From contig CP136894.1 in assembly GCA_034359265.1 (NCBI GenBank), positions 26,628,501-26,692,500 on the forward strand: a DNA stretch of 64,000 bases. Reading direction: 5' to 3'. Each line of letters starts with the position of its first letter. Positions within the stretch are counted from its first letter, which is position 1. The translations under genes and the position numbers were made by a program. The notes beneath the pieces are model-generated. The model was not told the DNA's origin and made no database searches. It saw only the letters and a list, made by a program, of their open reading frames with translations. This DNA is from Canna indica. Its lineage: Eukaryota > Streptophyta > Magnoliopsida > Zingiberales > Cannaceae. Shown here piece after piece: positions 11,964-23,251 of this stretch.

Positions 11964-14900
11964 TGTCTGCATCACTATATGCAGTGATGGTATCATTTTT
12001 TTTTGCTGGATAGAATGGTCCTAGACCAGGTGCTCCTTCCAAATACCTTAGTACCTTTAATGTTGCCCTGTAATGTGATTGTTTGGGTGCATTGGAGTAC
12101 TGGCTTAAGTGGTTAACTGTGAACATTATGTCTGGCCTTATCATAGCTACATATAAGAGTTTTCCTATCAACCTTCTGTATGCTTCTATGTCATTGAACA
12201 GGTCATCATTGTCTTCAATCTTCTGTGCATTCTTCACATGATACTCCATGGTAGTACTTGATGGTTTACAATCCTCTAGTTTCATATCTTTTAGCATGTC
12301 CTTGATGTATTTTCTTTGGCTTAAATGTATTTCATCACCAGTTCTCTGTATTTCCAAGCCCAGAAAGTACATCAGTTTGCCAAGGTCCTTGACCTTAAAT
12401 TCCTGGTTCAATCTTCTCTTCATTTCATCAATTTTAGTATGATTATTTCCAGTCATAATAATGTCATCCACATATACTGAGATGACTGATACTTTGCCAT
12501 CCTTCTTCTTCACAAATAAGTATGAGTCAGACATGCACTGCTCATACCCTTGATTCAATATACTTGTAGATAGCCTTGAGTACCACTATCTTCCTGTCTA
12601 TTTTCGGCCATACAAAGACTTTAGCAGTTTACAAACTCTTGTATCCTCTGGTTTACCATAACCAGGGGGCTTTGACATATACACCTCTTCATCAAGTTGC
12701 CCATGAAGATAGGCATTACTTATATCCAGTTAATGTAGTGGCCAAGACTTTGATGCTGCAGTTGCAATCAGTGTCCTCACTATTGCCATTTTTTATACTG
12801 GCGCATATGTTTCATGGTAGTCAATACCCTCCTTTTGTGTGAAGCCTTTAGCAACTAACCTTGTTTTGTATTTTTCAACCTCTCCATTGGACCTTAACTT
12901 GGTTTTATAAACCCACTTACAGCCAATTGGAGACTTTCCTGGAGGTAATTCTACCAGTTCCCAAGTGTTATTAGATTCAAGTGCATCCAGTTCAATTTGC
13001 ATTGATTTAATCCATTCTGATTTCTTACATGCAGTAGCATAGGAGCTTGGCTCTTGATGAGTGTCAATGGTTTTCAAGAAGTTTTTTTGCTCAGTTGAGA
13101 TGTTTTGTAGGTTCAAGAAGTTTATCAATGGATATGGACTGGTTTTATGGTCATGCTTTACAACTGATTTGAGCATGGAAGTAGATGATAAAGGACTGCA
13201 GTGATAATCTTGGAGCTTTGCAGGTCTTTTGGTTATCCTACTGCTTCTTCTAATGATTGGTTCTGTAGGTTGGGTTTCTGTATCAGTGCTTTCTAACACT
13301 TGGAGGTGGTCTGGTTCAGTCAGGTCTTCAACACAAGGCATTTCAATGCCTACTTCAAGCATTGGGTCATGTATTGACTCTTGTCTATTAGTAGATGATT
13401 GCACTGAAGTATCAGTTATGACTGGAGTTTCAACAAGCTGATCTAGACAAGGTTTACTCTCCAAGGGCTTGTTTTCAGGTGAGCTTTGGACAGTGTGGTT
13501 CATAGGGAATATGGTCTTGGATTGTTCTTGTTCTTTGGTGTCAAAGGGAAAGATATGCTCAAAGAATTTGACATCTCTGGAGACAATAATAGTTTGTGTC
13601 TTAAGGTTGAATATCTTGAACCCCTTTTGACCATATGGATACCCTATAAACACTCCTTCATCAGCCCTAGGATCTAATTTATCCCTTCATCTTCTAAGAG
13701 TGCTTATATAGCACAAGCAACCAAATACCTTAAGATATCCTATCTCAGGTTCCCTTTTGTAGAGAAGTTCATATGGACTTTGATTACCTAACATAGGGCT
13801 AGGTAGTCTATTGATAAGGTAGGTGGTTGTCAATAGGCAATCTCCCCAGAATTTTTATGGCAATTTAGATTGGAATTTCAAACTCCTAGTGACTTGAAGT
13901 AAATGCCTGTGTTTTCTCTCCACAACAGCATTTTGTTGAGGGGTCTCAACATAGGGACTTTGGTGTATAATACCTTGACTGGAGAGAAACTCGTGAATGG
14001 TTGAATTGAAAAATTCACTTCCATTGTCACTTTGAATGATTTTGATGGTTTTGAAAACTGAGTTTGTCCAAACACTTCTAGTGCAATCATCAACTAAAGT
14101 AAGAAAATACTTATGCCCATTATAGGTTAGTACCTTGTATGGACCAGACATCACAGTGAACTAAATCAAATGGTAATTCTGATTTATTCATACTTGGTGA
14201 AAATGGAGTTCTACATTGCTTTGCAAGAGGACAGATATTACAAACAAACTCAGGAACATTATGTAGTTCAGATATTCTACTACCAAGAAGTTTCATTCTA
14301 GGAATTGACATGTGGCCTAATCTAACATGCCACAATTCATGGTTATTGAATGATGCTAAAAGCAAAACTCTAGGTTGGCTTCTGGGATTGCCTGCTAGCT
14401 TGTAATTAATTAAGCTCCTTTCATCACATACTGTCCATTTATTTCTCTACCAGTTCCCAAAACACTCCTCATTACTAGGTCCTAGATAACAAAGTTGTTT
14501 CGGTTAAATTCAACTTAGCATTTCATTTCTTTTGTAAGTTTGCTTATTGACATGAGGTTAAAATGGAAAGAGGGTACAGCTAACACATTGTTTAACTGCA
14601 AGTGTTTGTTGATGTAGGCTATTCCTGAATGGCTAATGGGTATAGTGTCTACTGTAGGTAAGGATATTTTGTCATGTGGCTTGGGTTTGCTAAAGTTATC
14701 AGGCAAGGTTTTGTCATTTGTCACATGGTCTGTTGCTCCACTATCTAGAATCCAGAAATTAGATAAATTCAATACATTTAAACTAGGATTTATACCTGCC
14801 ATGTTAACAATGTGGGAACCAGATTGATTTTGCCCCATTAGAAATCCCCTGGTGCCTGTTTTGACCTCCTTCTTCCTTGACTGATCTATCATTGCTGCTT

Positions 14901-15975
14901 TCACCATTATCTTCCATATTTACCGCAAGCACATGTTTTATCTGCCTGTTACTTTGCTCAACATACTTCTGTTTGCCCTTGTGAAGTTTATGTCCAGGTG
15001 GATACCCAACTAGCTTATAGCAATTCTCCTTTGAGTGCCCTGGTCTCTGGCAAAAATCACAAAAAAGCTTGTTGTTTGGTCCTAGGGCCTTATACTTGTT
15101 TCCCTTATAGCCACTTCCTGATGTATTCTGGTACATAGTGTTCAGTGCTACACTTTCGACTGAATTATTTGCCTTTCTACCAGATTGTCTTTGTAACTCC
15201 TCCTGCTCGAGCATGGCATATGTTTGATTGATGTCTGGTAGAGGTTTCATAATCAATATTTGACCTCGAATTCCCATGTAAGCATCATTGAGGCCCATTA
15301 GGAATTGCCTTAGTCTCCTGCTTTTATTGCTATCCCTTCTATATTGGCAATTGCAACCATTCGTACCTGCTATCAGTGCATCCATTTCATCCCACAAAGC
15401 CTTGAGCTTAGTGTAATAGGCTGAAATGCTAAGATTTCCTTGCCTGTTAGTATAGCTCTGCATATCTAGATCGAATATTCAAGGTTCATTTCCTCTGTCG
15501 AACCTATCCTCAAGATCTCTCCACATACCCGAAGCAGTTTCTGCGAATATGACACTGGAGCACATGTTTGGCAATATCGATTGCAAGATCCATGACTGAA
15601 CTAGATCATTGCATCGCTTCCATTGCATGTATTTAGTTGTTGTCTCGTCAGGTAGGGTTAGGGTCCATTTATGAACCCTATTTTGTTTTTAGCCGACAGT
15701 GAAATCATCATAGATTTCTTTCAGGTCAGGTAATTTTCTTGACCAACTAATTGAACGGATACCAGGTTCATACCTGGATTATCGTTTCCATTGAGGATGT
15801 ATGTATCATCTTCTACCTCTGGATCTCTGGTTACCGATCCACTCTCAGCTCGATACTGCGATTCTCCGGCGGCGGATCTACTGGCAGCTGCCGATCTGCG
15901 ATTCCTGGCCATGAGATCAATCGAAGTAATCGATTCTCGAGATGATCCGGTGATCACTGTCAACGAGAGATCAAC
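11964..15975 (-). pseudogene. Copia-B gag-pol polyprotein
   Basis: Domains are in Copia order on the minus strand. Gag runs from about 15913 (NGNDNPGMNLVSVQLVGQEN) to 14950, with the zinc knuckle CDFCQRPGHSKENC near 15060-15020. Protease FWILDSGATDHVTND is near 14770-14720, pre-integrase ELWHVRLGHMS near 14350-14300, and the integrase core with SDNGSEF near 14025 and VVERKHRH near 13915. Reverse transcriptase begins near 12950 (GCKWVYKTKLRSNGEVEKYK), with catalytic YVDDIIMTG near 12470. RNase H ends at SDADR near 11975. Frames break near 15470, 14810, 14120, 13855 and 12800-12560. It is not functional. Confidence 0.85.
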
Positions 15976-15981
15976 AAATCT

Positions 15982-15993
15982 GTTCTGATACCA
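15982..15993 (-). other. Primer-binding site of Copia-B
   Basis: On the minus strand this reads TGGTATCAGAAC, immediately after the LTR end CTTAACA. It matches the usual initiator-Met tRNA site of plant Copia elements with one difference (AAC for AGC). Confidence 0.8.
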
Positions 15994-16320
15994 TGTTAAG
16001 ATCGCTGTCGAGCTCGGCTTTCTCAAGAACAGGCGCGAAGAAGAATTTGGGGAAGAAAGTTTATTCAAAATCCATAAGGAATTCAAACAGAGTTCTAGTT
16101 TTATACAGCGGGTGCTAATGGGTTTCAGTAAACACGTGCGAAACCCGTTAATGCAGTACCAATTAACTAAAGGAAATTCCAAATGATAAAAATAACCCTA
16201 TACATGAACTATGATTTATTGAATTACATGTCTACTTTGGTAACCTGTTCATCGTCTTCAACCTTTGCCGCGCACACCTCCTCTTTACTCAGTTAATCGC
16301 CCAGAACCAAGTTCACTTCA
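15994..16320 (-). repeat. 5' LTR of Copia-B (327 bp)
   Basis: On the minus strand the LTR starts TGAAGTGAACTTGG at 16320 and ends CTTAACA at 15994. It is the complete copy and defines the family termini TG...CA. The base after it on the plus strand begins the target duplication GCTCA, and PPR sequence resumes at once. Confidence 0.85.
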
Positions 16321-16553
16321 GCTCATTGTTACTTCCAATAAATGCACAAGTCGGGGATGATGTGGGGAAGCAGTTGATTTCACTGCAGCCTTGGCATTCT
16401 GGCCGGTATATGATTCTTGGGAACATATATGCAGCTTTAGGGAGATGGGATGATGCTGCAGGTATAAAGAATGCAATGGAGAAATTAAATATAAAGAAGC
16501 CCACTGGTCATAGTTGGGTGGTTTATAGCAAATATGGTCTAAGGCAACATTGA
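16321..16553 (+). pseudogene. PPR protein gene, C-terminal E-motif part
   Basis: The frame from 16326 gives AQVGDDVGKQLISLQPWHSG, YMILGNIYAALGRWDDAA and KKPTGHSW, the E/E+ extension that closes many editing-type PPR proteins. It ends with a stop at 16551-16553. It continues the gene from 11670. Removing Copia-B brings GGAGCT next to CATTGTTACTTCC with a one-base frame discrepancy. No DYW domain follows. Confidence 0.85.
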
Positions 16554-17946
16554 GGACACTACTTATATATAGAAACACAAGTAATCTTCCAAGATGTCTA
16601 GATCATGAAACATTTATGCAATAGATTATGGAGCTGTGAACACTCACCAAAACAAACGGGCGGAAGGTGTGTTGACTATCTAACACATAAAAGTTGACTG
16701 CAAGTGACTGTATCATTTCATACCACATATTCATGATTAGTTGATGCATACGACTTTAATTTTGTTTTCTTAGCTTAGTTGTGTACATTAAGTTTTTCAT
16801 TTTTAAATTGTAATTTGCTCTATAATTTATTAGAAAACAAAAATTTCAACCATTCAGCTAAATTGATTCATAATCCTTCTAAGAGAATCTAACAAACTAG
16901 AATGACAAAGATACATAGGTTTTAGGAAAACATGACTATCCTTATTATATGCTTACTACATCATTGGATCTCCAGCATGTGAAAACAAATCTTCCTGATG
17001 TATTATTAGCTGTTGAGCTGGTAGACTATCATGCTTCATCTATTGGTAAAGTTTAATCTAGCTGCTACAAATATAGGCTTAGATTTCTAGTATGAAATTA
17101 AGTTCAACTACTGAAGGAAATGAAATAGATGACAAAGAATATAAAAGTTTGATTGGAAGCCTATTGTACTTGACTAATTGCAGACCTAATGTAATGCAAG
17201 TTGTCAGGTCTCTTTCCAAGTTTATACACACTCCAAACTCGGCTAATATGAATGTTGCAAAGAGGGTTCTTAGATACCTCAAAGGAGCAGTCAACTATGG
17301 GTTACTTTATACATAGGAAGATAGCTTCAGATTGACTAGATTTTCTGACAGATTGAGCTAGGAAAAACTACTGGCTTTATCTTCAAATTGAGTACAATGT
17401 ATTGTCTATATTCACAATGACAAAATTTTCAATTTATTACAGAGTGCATATAATTCCTTTGAATGACCTGCACAAGTATATTGTACTTAATTTGAATAAG
17501 TAATGAGAAATAAGCTCTGGTTTTTCTGATTTCTCTTTCAATTTGAGAGTTGGTCTTCTTTACTTTTCTTCTTGAGTTTTAGCTATCCTTGGGCTCTACA
17601 ATTTCGTTGCTCATGCAGCAATTTGTGGTGAGGATTACTACTAAAACAAGCCTTCTCCTCCTTTGTGTTGGGCTCATCCTCCTCCCTTTCTTGCCCAGAG
17701 ATAGGTGAGTCGTTGGAGTTCCCCCTACCAAAGACTAAAATTGATTGCCTCCTCAAAGCTTCATTGGTTGGTGCATTTTACTGGCACCATCTAACCGATG
17801 AAGGGAATGACCCTCAAACTCACCATGCATACTAAGTTTAAGTGTTGTACTCCATGACTATTTCAAGTGCTTATTCCAAAACCAAAATGTAGAAAATATC
17901 TCCATCTCCTGGGTTAATTGATACCATATATGATTCATGTGCAGTT
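16554..17946. other. Intergenic, with small Copia relic
   Basis: This region is mostly AT-rich DNA without a recognisable gene. The only coding signal is the Copia fragment at 17079-17316. 17917-17946 (ATTGATACCATATATGATTC...) is repeated in rearranged order at 19937-20012. Confidence 0.5.
17079..17316 (+). pseudogene. Copia reverse transcriptase/RNase H fragment
   Basis: The frame reads YKSLIGSLLYLTNCRPNVM and NVAKRVLRYLKGAVNYGLLY, which is the stretch of Copia pol between the reverse transcriptase thumb and RNase H. Weak homology continues past the stop to about 17400. No LTR is nearby. It is an old orphan fragment. Confidence 0.8.
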
Positions 17947-19664
17947 TGTTGGGATGGGAAGAAGAATGCACAGCGGAAAAAACGATTTAAAAATTCAAAA
18001 CATCCCTAAACCAACTATCAACTTTAGTAATATTTAAGGAATTCAATCAAAGAGTAGAAGTAGAAGATTTACCTTATACTACGGATGGTATGACTGCTCC
18101 TATCCCCGTTTCGAGATGCACACGCGCACGTACTCCAAGGAAAGTCCACACCAAGCGCCTCGCAAACAAGGGGGCAGAAAACACCGAGACTCGTTGTGGC
18201 TCAACGAAGAGGTAATCTCAACTCCAAAATGCACCAAAGTGAAGCCGGCCCTTCCTCCAAGAATCGAGCACCAAAAGGGAGAAAAAGGGGATGAGAAAAC
18301 CACGGAACGAGGAGAAAGATGTAGGAATACCTCGTTGTCCATCTTGGACTCCTCCAAGAAGATGAAGTAGATGACACACCCAAGAGGAAGATACCTTCAA
18401 TTGGCTTCACAAAACCGGGGAAGGAAGCTTTAGATGGCCGGCCACCCAAGGAGATGATGATGAGTTATTGGAGCTTTTCTCTTCAAGAAGCCTCTCAAGA
18501 ATGCAAACCTAAACCTTCTCCATGATGAGTAACCAATTTGCTTAACCCCCTTTATCTTATAAGGTCCATTACGAGGTTAGCCTATTGGTGTGACCCATTG
18601 GGCGCCACACTAAGCCAGCAGTGAGTTGTGCATAACAGAGTGTCGCATACGATAGAACGACTTCTATTCGAATCTTACGAGCCACCACTAAAACCCCTTT
18701 AGTGTGGTTGTGAGAGACTCCACTCGCAAGTCAAGATTGACGTCTAGCAACGTGTCATGACTACCCATATAGTGTGAGGTTCAATCTACAGGGGATCAAA
18801 TGCCCTTCGGCGATTAGTTACCGTGCAACTAAGTCCCTCAATTACAACGTCCCGAAGTCGGCTAGGGTACAAAAGAAGTGTCAAACCCTAATATTGATTC
18901 ATATGTATTCCACCCGTCAAGATGTCATCTCAATAATGAAACGTCAGAAACATCTTCCTGACTTTCATGTCTACTTTGGCCAGAGATTCCCGAGTCGACA
19001 CTTGTACGGACACATAGGACATTATCTCCTCTCACTAGAAGTAACCGAATCCATGTTGGTTGCTCACCTACATTCTTGAATGCTTCCCCATGCCTAGTAA
19101 TACCCGGCACATGACGCTGAGGGCCACGTATAGATAGAACCAAGGCAATAGGTCGTCACTCACAAGGTAACCAGGACATCCTCAAGTCCAAGGACTACTT
19201 GCACCTATTATCACCCAAGGAACATCCTATTGACACTCATGTAAGGATTCCATTTTGTGTTCCTCGTGCAGGTCCGTTCAGTGAACTCATTCCCTAATGA
19301 GCACCTACACTTATACATAAATGGCGACTCATAAGTAACTGTGAGATCAGCTATCCCTTATCATATAGAGCATGTACCAAGTGCACTAGTCTATCCGGAA
19401 TCACTGATCCCAGAATCACTGATTCCCTAATTGGTGATCCTACGACTAGGAACATTTAGATCATGAGCATCTGGATTCCAAATCTCACTGGCATGAACTC
19501 ATCATGGCCTCGGAATCAGTTGCTCGGGTTCATGGGGTTCATCACAATCTTTATGAATAAAGATGTAGCATATTAATGAAAAGGTTGCCTTATTAAGTTG
19601 ATTACCCTTGAATAGTCCGTAAACACATCGATATGTGATTGGCTCGAGGGCACTATTCCTTTCA
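17947..19664. mobile_element. Solo LTR (1.7 kb) of an unassigned retrotransposon
   Basis: The sequence begins TGTTGGGATGGG, includes AATGCACAGCGG near the start, and ends GCACTATTCCTTTCA. It is flanked by CAGTT (17942-17946) and CAATT (19665-19669), a 5-bp duplication with one mismatch. After removal, GTGCAGTT joins ACTATCAG, matching the second host copy GTGCAGTTATTATCAG near 19950. It codes for nothing convincing. A related, inverted and truncated copy lies at 57529-57813, which shows this is a dispersed family. Superfamily and orientation are not determined. Confidence 0.7.
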
Positions 19665-20169
19665 CAATTACTATCAGTTTATTTATACAATTGTCCTAAT
19701 AGTACAAGAGGATTGGGAGATTTGTTAAGCTTATGACACTGAGATTTGAAATGGGAGGAAGCATTCCTTCTTGGGGAATTGGATCAGTTTTTATGAAAAG
19801 TAAGACACTAAAACCATTATTCTTCTTCTCAATCCTTGTCTTTGATGCACTTAAGGCCTAACACCTATAGAACAAACACTAAAACCATTATTCTTCCCAA
19901 TCCTCTTGTACTATTTGGACTCCAGAGAAACCAAAATGTTATGATTCATGTGCAGTTATTATCAGTTTATTTATATGCTTCAAATATTATAATTGATACC
20001 ATATATGCTAGGATGGATTGAGAAGCATGCATTACACTTTCATTCACTGATGTCTAATAATGGGTTGCTCTTGTGACATGACCAGAAGTGTTGCAGCATA
20101 TTTGAACACCAGTTTCCATTTTTTTTTGCCAAAGTGGCAAAGAAGAACAAAGAGGCTTCTTGCAAGTTG
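19665..20169. other. Intergenic segment with inverted repeat
   Basis: No gene is recognised. A 21-bp stretch AATAGTACAAGAGGATTGGG(A) near 19697 recurs inverted near 19896-19916, and CACTAAAACCATTATTCTTC occurs twice directly (near 19807 and 19877). Because it lies downstream of the DUF863 gene across the CACTA insertion, part of it may be intron or 3' sequence of that gene, but no DUF863 motif was seen. Confidence 0.4.
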
Positions 20170-20490
20170 CACTACTAGAATTGTCGTCATCACCGACGGC
20201 TCAAGCCGTGGATGAACCGTCGGTGACAACTATCACGGACGGTGTTAGCCGTGGCAAGTAATCATCGGGACAGTCGCGGGCGCTGTCGCTGATTTAAACA
20301 CACTAGTGACGGCTGTAGGCAACTGCCATTGATACAAACACATCAGCCACGGCTTCGGACCGTCGGTGATACTATTAGCAATCGTGATATTTAGTGTTGC
20401 CCATGCCATCAGCCATTTACGATAAGCTTTTAGCCACGGCTTAGTGACGGTCGACCGTGGGTAAGCCGTGGCTGAAGGTATATCCTGTAA
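20170..20490. repeat. Subterminal repeats of CACTA-1, left end
   Basis: Many short direct and inverted copies of a motif around CCGTCGGTGA / GCCGTGGCTGA (for example near 20185, 20215, 20360 and 20450) lie within 320 bp of the tip. In En/Spm such repeats bind the TNPA-type regulatory protein. Here the role is inferred from position and arrangement. Confidence 0.75.
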
Positions 20491-20765
20491 TTGAAAAAAA
20501 TAAAAATTTTATAAATTCTTGTATACAATGATATTTATATATTACAATCTATTTTCAATCACATATTATAACCAAAAAATATCATACACATGCATTTGAA
20601 ACCAAACATACAAGTTTTACATAAATATCATTAATCTAAGCCTCCAACCGGAGGCAAACAATTATCAAAATATCATATATATACAACCATAAGTATATAA
20701 ACAACTATCTATATACAAACAAGTATCAAAATATAAACAAAATACAATAAACCAAAATCTCACGA

Positions 20766-22370
20766 CTACGGAGGAGGCGGTGGAATCGACAGCGACTGGG
20801 TCAGGAGCGTCGACTGGGACGAGGAGGACGACGGTTGCGACATCATCAGTAGAAGGCCAGAGACAGATACAATTTGAGTGAGGAGTGTCTGCATGTTCTG
20901 CATCGTCTGTCTCAATTCTTCATTCGTCCGTCTCTGCTCCTCCATCGCCAGCCTCTGCTCCTTCATCGTTTGTCTCTACTAGGTGAGCTCCGACTCCAAG
21001 GCCGTTATCCGACTCTGGTCCTGCACCCGGGATGTCGAGGGTCGCTCACCCGTAACCGAAGGGGTCGGTGCCCCAAGTGGCCCGAGCACGGCGCGTGCAT
21101 GGCCACTATTTGTAAAGCCATAAACAAGGCCGTGCTCCCAGCCACCTACGGCCTCCACCCAAGCTCCTGCGTCGAACTCCTCCGGTGTGCCCCCACCCTC
21201 GATCACAATCCTCGTGTATGTTTCCTACACGTGTTTACATTTTAAATATATATAAACTATACATAAAAATTGTGTAAATCAAATAGACATAAATAATTAC
21301 CATTATGATCGAGGCTCTGCTATCAACGTAGTCCCCCGCTCCTCATCGACGATGGTGAGTGCGCCCAAACACCTCCATCATCGACGGGCGTTGGACGGTG
21401 TCGTCCTCCACCACGCACGTCTTACATTAGAAAACAAATACATTAGTATTATTATACATAATATATAATTTAATTAAAAATAATTAAATTATACGTACCA
21501 TATGACGCTCATGAACCGCAAAAGACACGGAGCCACCAGTGTGGCGCGCCCCCATGCCGTCCCCCCCGGACATGCAATTTCTCGATGCAGTCCGGGAGAC
21601 CTCCTGCCACTTAGGCATGGCCCACCGCTCAACGAACTGGTCCCACACAAGGTCAGGAATCCACTCGGGGGCGTGTCCCTGAGTCTGCCCTATCTGTGTG
21701 ACCCCTAGCCATCTCATCACGGACTGACGAGCCTGCTAAAGCAGCCCGTTATAGCGAGCGCGGGCAACACGCTCCCATGCAGCCTCAACAAAAGTGGTCT
21801 GGTCCTCCGGCCATGTATAATGAGCCTGCAAAAAAAAATATTATTACCGATCAATATTTAACATTAACATTAATTTAATAAATATACTTACCGAGAACTC
21901 TTGCCATAATAAATTCATATGCTCACAGGGTACGTGAGACTATGTAGGCCACGCCCCATGCATAAACTTCTGGATCGTCCTCGTTATCGTGCGGGGGACG
22001 TCCTCTTGCTCAAATCTGCACCAAATATAAATTCATATTATGATATTTTTAATTATAAATAAATTATAAGAAATAATTAATTCGTATAGTTACTATCTTC
22101 CGTGCACACTAACTACTCTGCGCAGTTCTCCATTGGGTGACAGAGGGAGTATTTTGTTAGGCCCTCGTGGCCTATGTCTGGAAGACGATGGTCCTGGATC
22201 TGCAGAGGGTGGTGGAGGGATGGTAGCCGGAGGTGAGGGGATGGTGGCCAGATTAGGTGGAGGAACGGGGAAGGATCAGGTGAGGGGATGGTGGCCGGAG
22301 GTGGGGGGATGGTGGGTACAAGTGGGGCAGGTGGTAATAGATGGGGGGGGGGGGGGGGGGGCTATGAGGT
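20766..22370 (-). pseudogene. CACTA second gene: Transposase_24 (TNPA-like) protein
   Basis: This is a minus-strand gene in several exons. A Pro-rich and PSSSRHRPRG region lies near 22340-22150. Next comes RFEQEDVPRTITRTIQKFMHG near 22019-21955, then HYTWPEDQTTFVEAAWERVA near 21825-21765. WIPDLVWDQFVERW and RHTGGSVSFAVHERHM follow at 21720-21490, then MEVFGRTHHRR near 21385. A C-terminal coiled coil (LAMEEQRRTNEELRQTMQNM) lies at 20966-20766. The HTGGS...F..H and EVF..TH blocks are typical of plant Transposase_24 (En/Spm) proteins, which bind subterminal repeats. Stops near 21735, 21345 and 20979 make it a pseudogene. Its 5' end is fused to truncated TNP2 at the G tract. Confidence 0.75.
22343..22361. 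repeat. Poly-G tract
   Basis: A run of about 17 G lies at the junction between the truncated TNP2 sequence (to the right) and the Pro-rich start of the Transposase_24 gene (to the left). Assembly or replication slippage here is possible. Confidence 0.8.
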
Positions 22371-22372
22371 AG

Positions 22373-23251
22373 TCTTTTCCGACATGAATAACCTTCTAAG
22401 CCTCGGTGTCAGTGGAAAATACTGAAGCACCTTAAAGGATATATTTTTTTGTTGGACGATTTCTTCTCCTTGTAATGAGGATGTTCACATACCGGGCATT
22501 GCTCCAACTGTGCATTTTTTTTATAATATAAAATGCAATTATTTGGGCACGCGTGTATTTTTTTTTGTACCCAAGCCCTAATTTCCTAATCAACTTTTTT
22601 GTCTTATAAAAAGTTGGCTCAAACTTGTTATTTGGAGGTAGCATACCATTGATAAAGCTTGCAATCCGATCAAACGCAATCCCGCTGATATTACAATAGG
22701 ACTTGATGTTCAGGAGTTGCGTCATTGCCGAAAATCTTATATAATTAGGACAATTCTCAAACAAAGATTCATCGACAGCTTTCAACATCTCGTAAAATTT
22801 TACAGCCTCCTTATTCGACAATTCAATCTCTACCGCAGGTTATACTTCTGTGATATCAACACCCGTAGTATCTGGTGGCACTGACATCTCAGTAACTAGC
22901 CGATCGATATTATCATTCAGCTGGAATTGACCCCCAAGACTATCCAGAATCATTGTTCTATAAGGATTTGGTGGATTGAAAGAATAAACACCAATAGAAG
23001 AAGATTCACCATGAGTTTGGACAATAGGATTGCTCGACATCCCGACTTGACGTGACTTCCCGTGACTATTCCATAGAAAATATTTTGGTGTGAATCCTTT
23101 TGTATACAGATGCATTGTGACAGTTTCTCGATCCAAAAATCTTATGTTCGAATATTTTCGGCAAGGATATCGGATTTTATTACCACTAAGGAATTTTTTA
23201 TTCGAGTAGGCGAAATTTAAGAAATAAGTTACGCCTACTCGAAATTCGTCA
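22373..23251 (-). pseudogene. TNP2 transposase of CACTA-1, truncated
   Basis: This is the En/Spm DDE transposase (TNP2/TNPD) on the minus strand. Its first codons lie at 31110-31043 (MSGDRSWMY), beyond the SIRE insert. The frame at 23277-22840 then gives EFRVGVTYFLNFAYSN and ETVTMHLYTKGF, the transposase-associated N-terminal domain. 22821-22432 gives EAVKFYEMLKAVDESLFENC and KLIRKLGLGYKK. The PVCxxxRY segment is present but frameshifted near 22490. Sequence stops after a segment matching PRLRRLFMSEKT at 22375. The catalytic core is deleted and the Transposase_24 gene follows directly. It aligns well with the TNP2 at 61691-64000. Confidence 0.85.

Larger units (their letters stand above)
11671..16320 (-). 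mobile_element. Copia-B retrotransposon
   Basis: This minus-strand Ty1/Copia element sits inside the PPR gene. The 5' LTR is 15994-16320 and the truncated 3' LTR is 11671-11963. Copy 16321-16325 (GCTCA) of the target duplication is intact. The left copy is reduced to GCTC inside GAGCTC, where host sequence and LTR have been joined. Internally the RNase H coding sequence is cut off after SDADRVIN and runs directly into the 3' LTR, so the end of pol and the polypurine tract are deleted. The element cannot move by itself. Confidence 0.9.

Noticed and set aside
18100..18449. Overlapping ORFs of 60-85 codons on both strands
   Set aside because: They lie inside the solo LTR, match no family and overlap each other on both strands.
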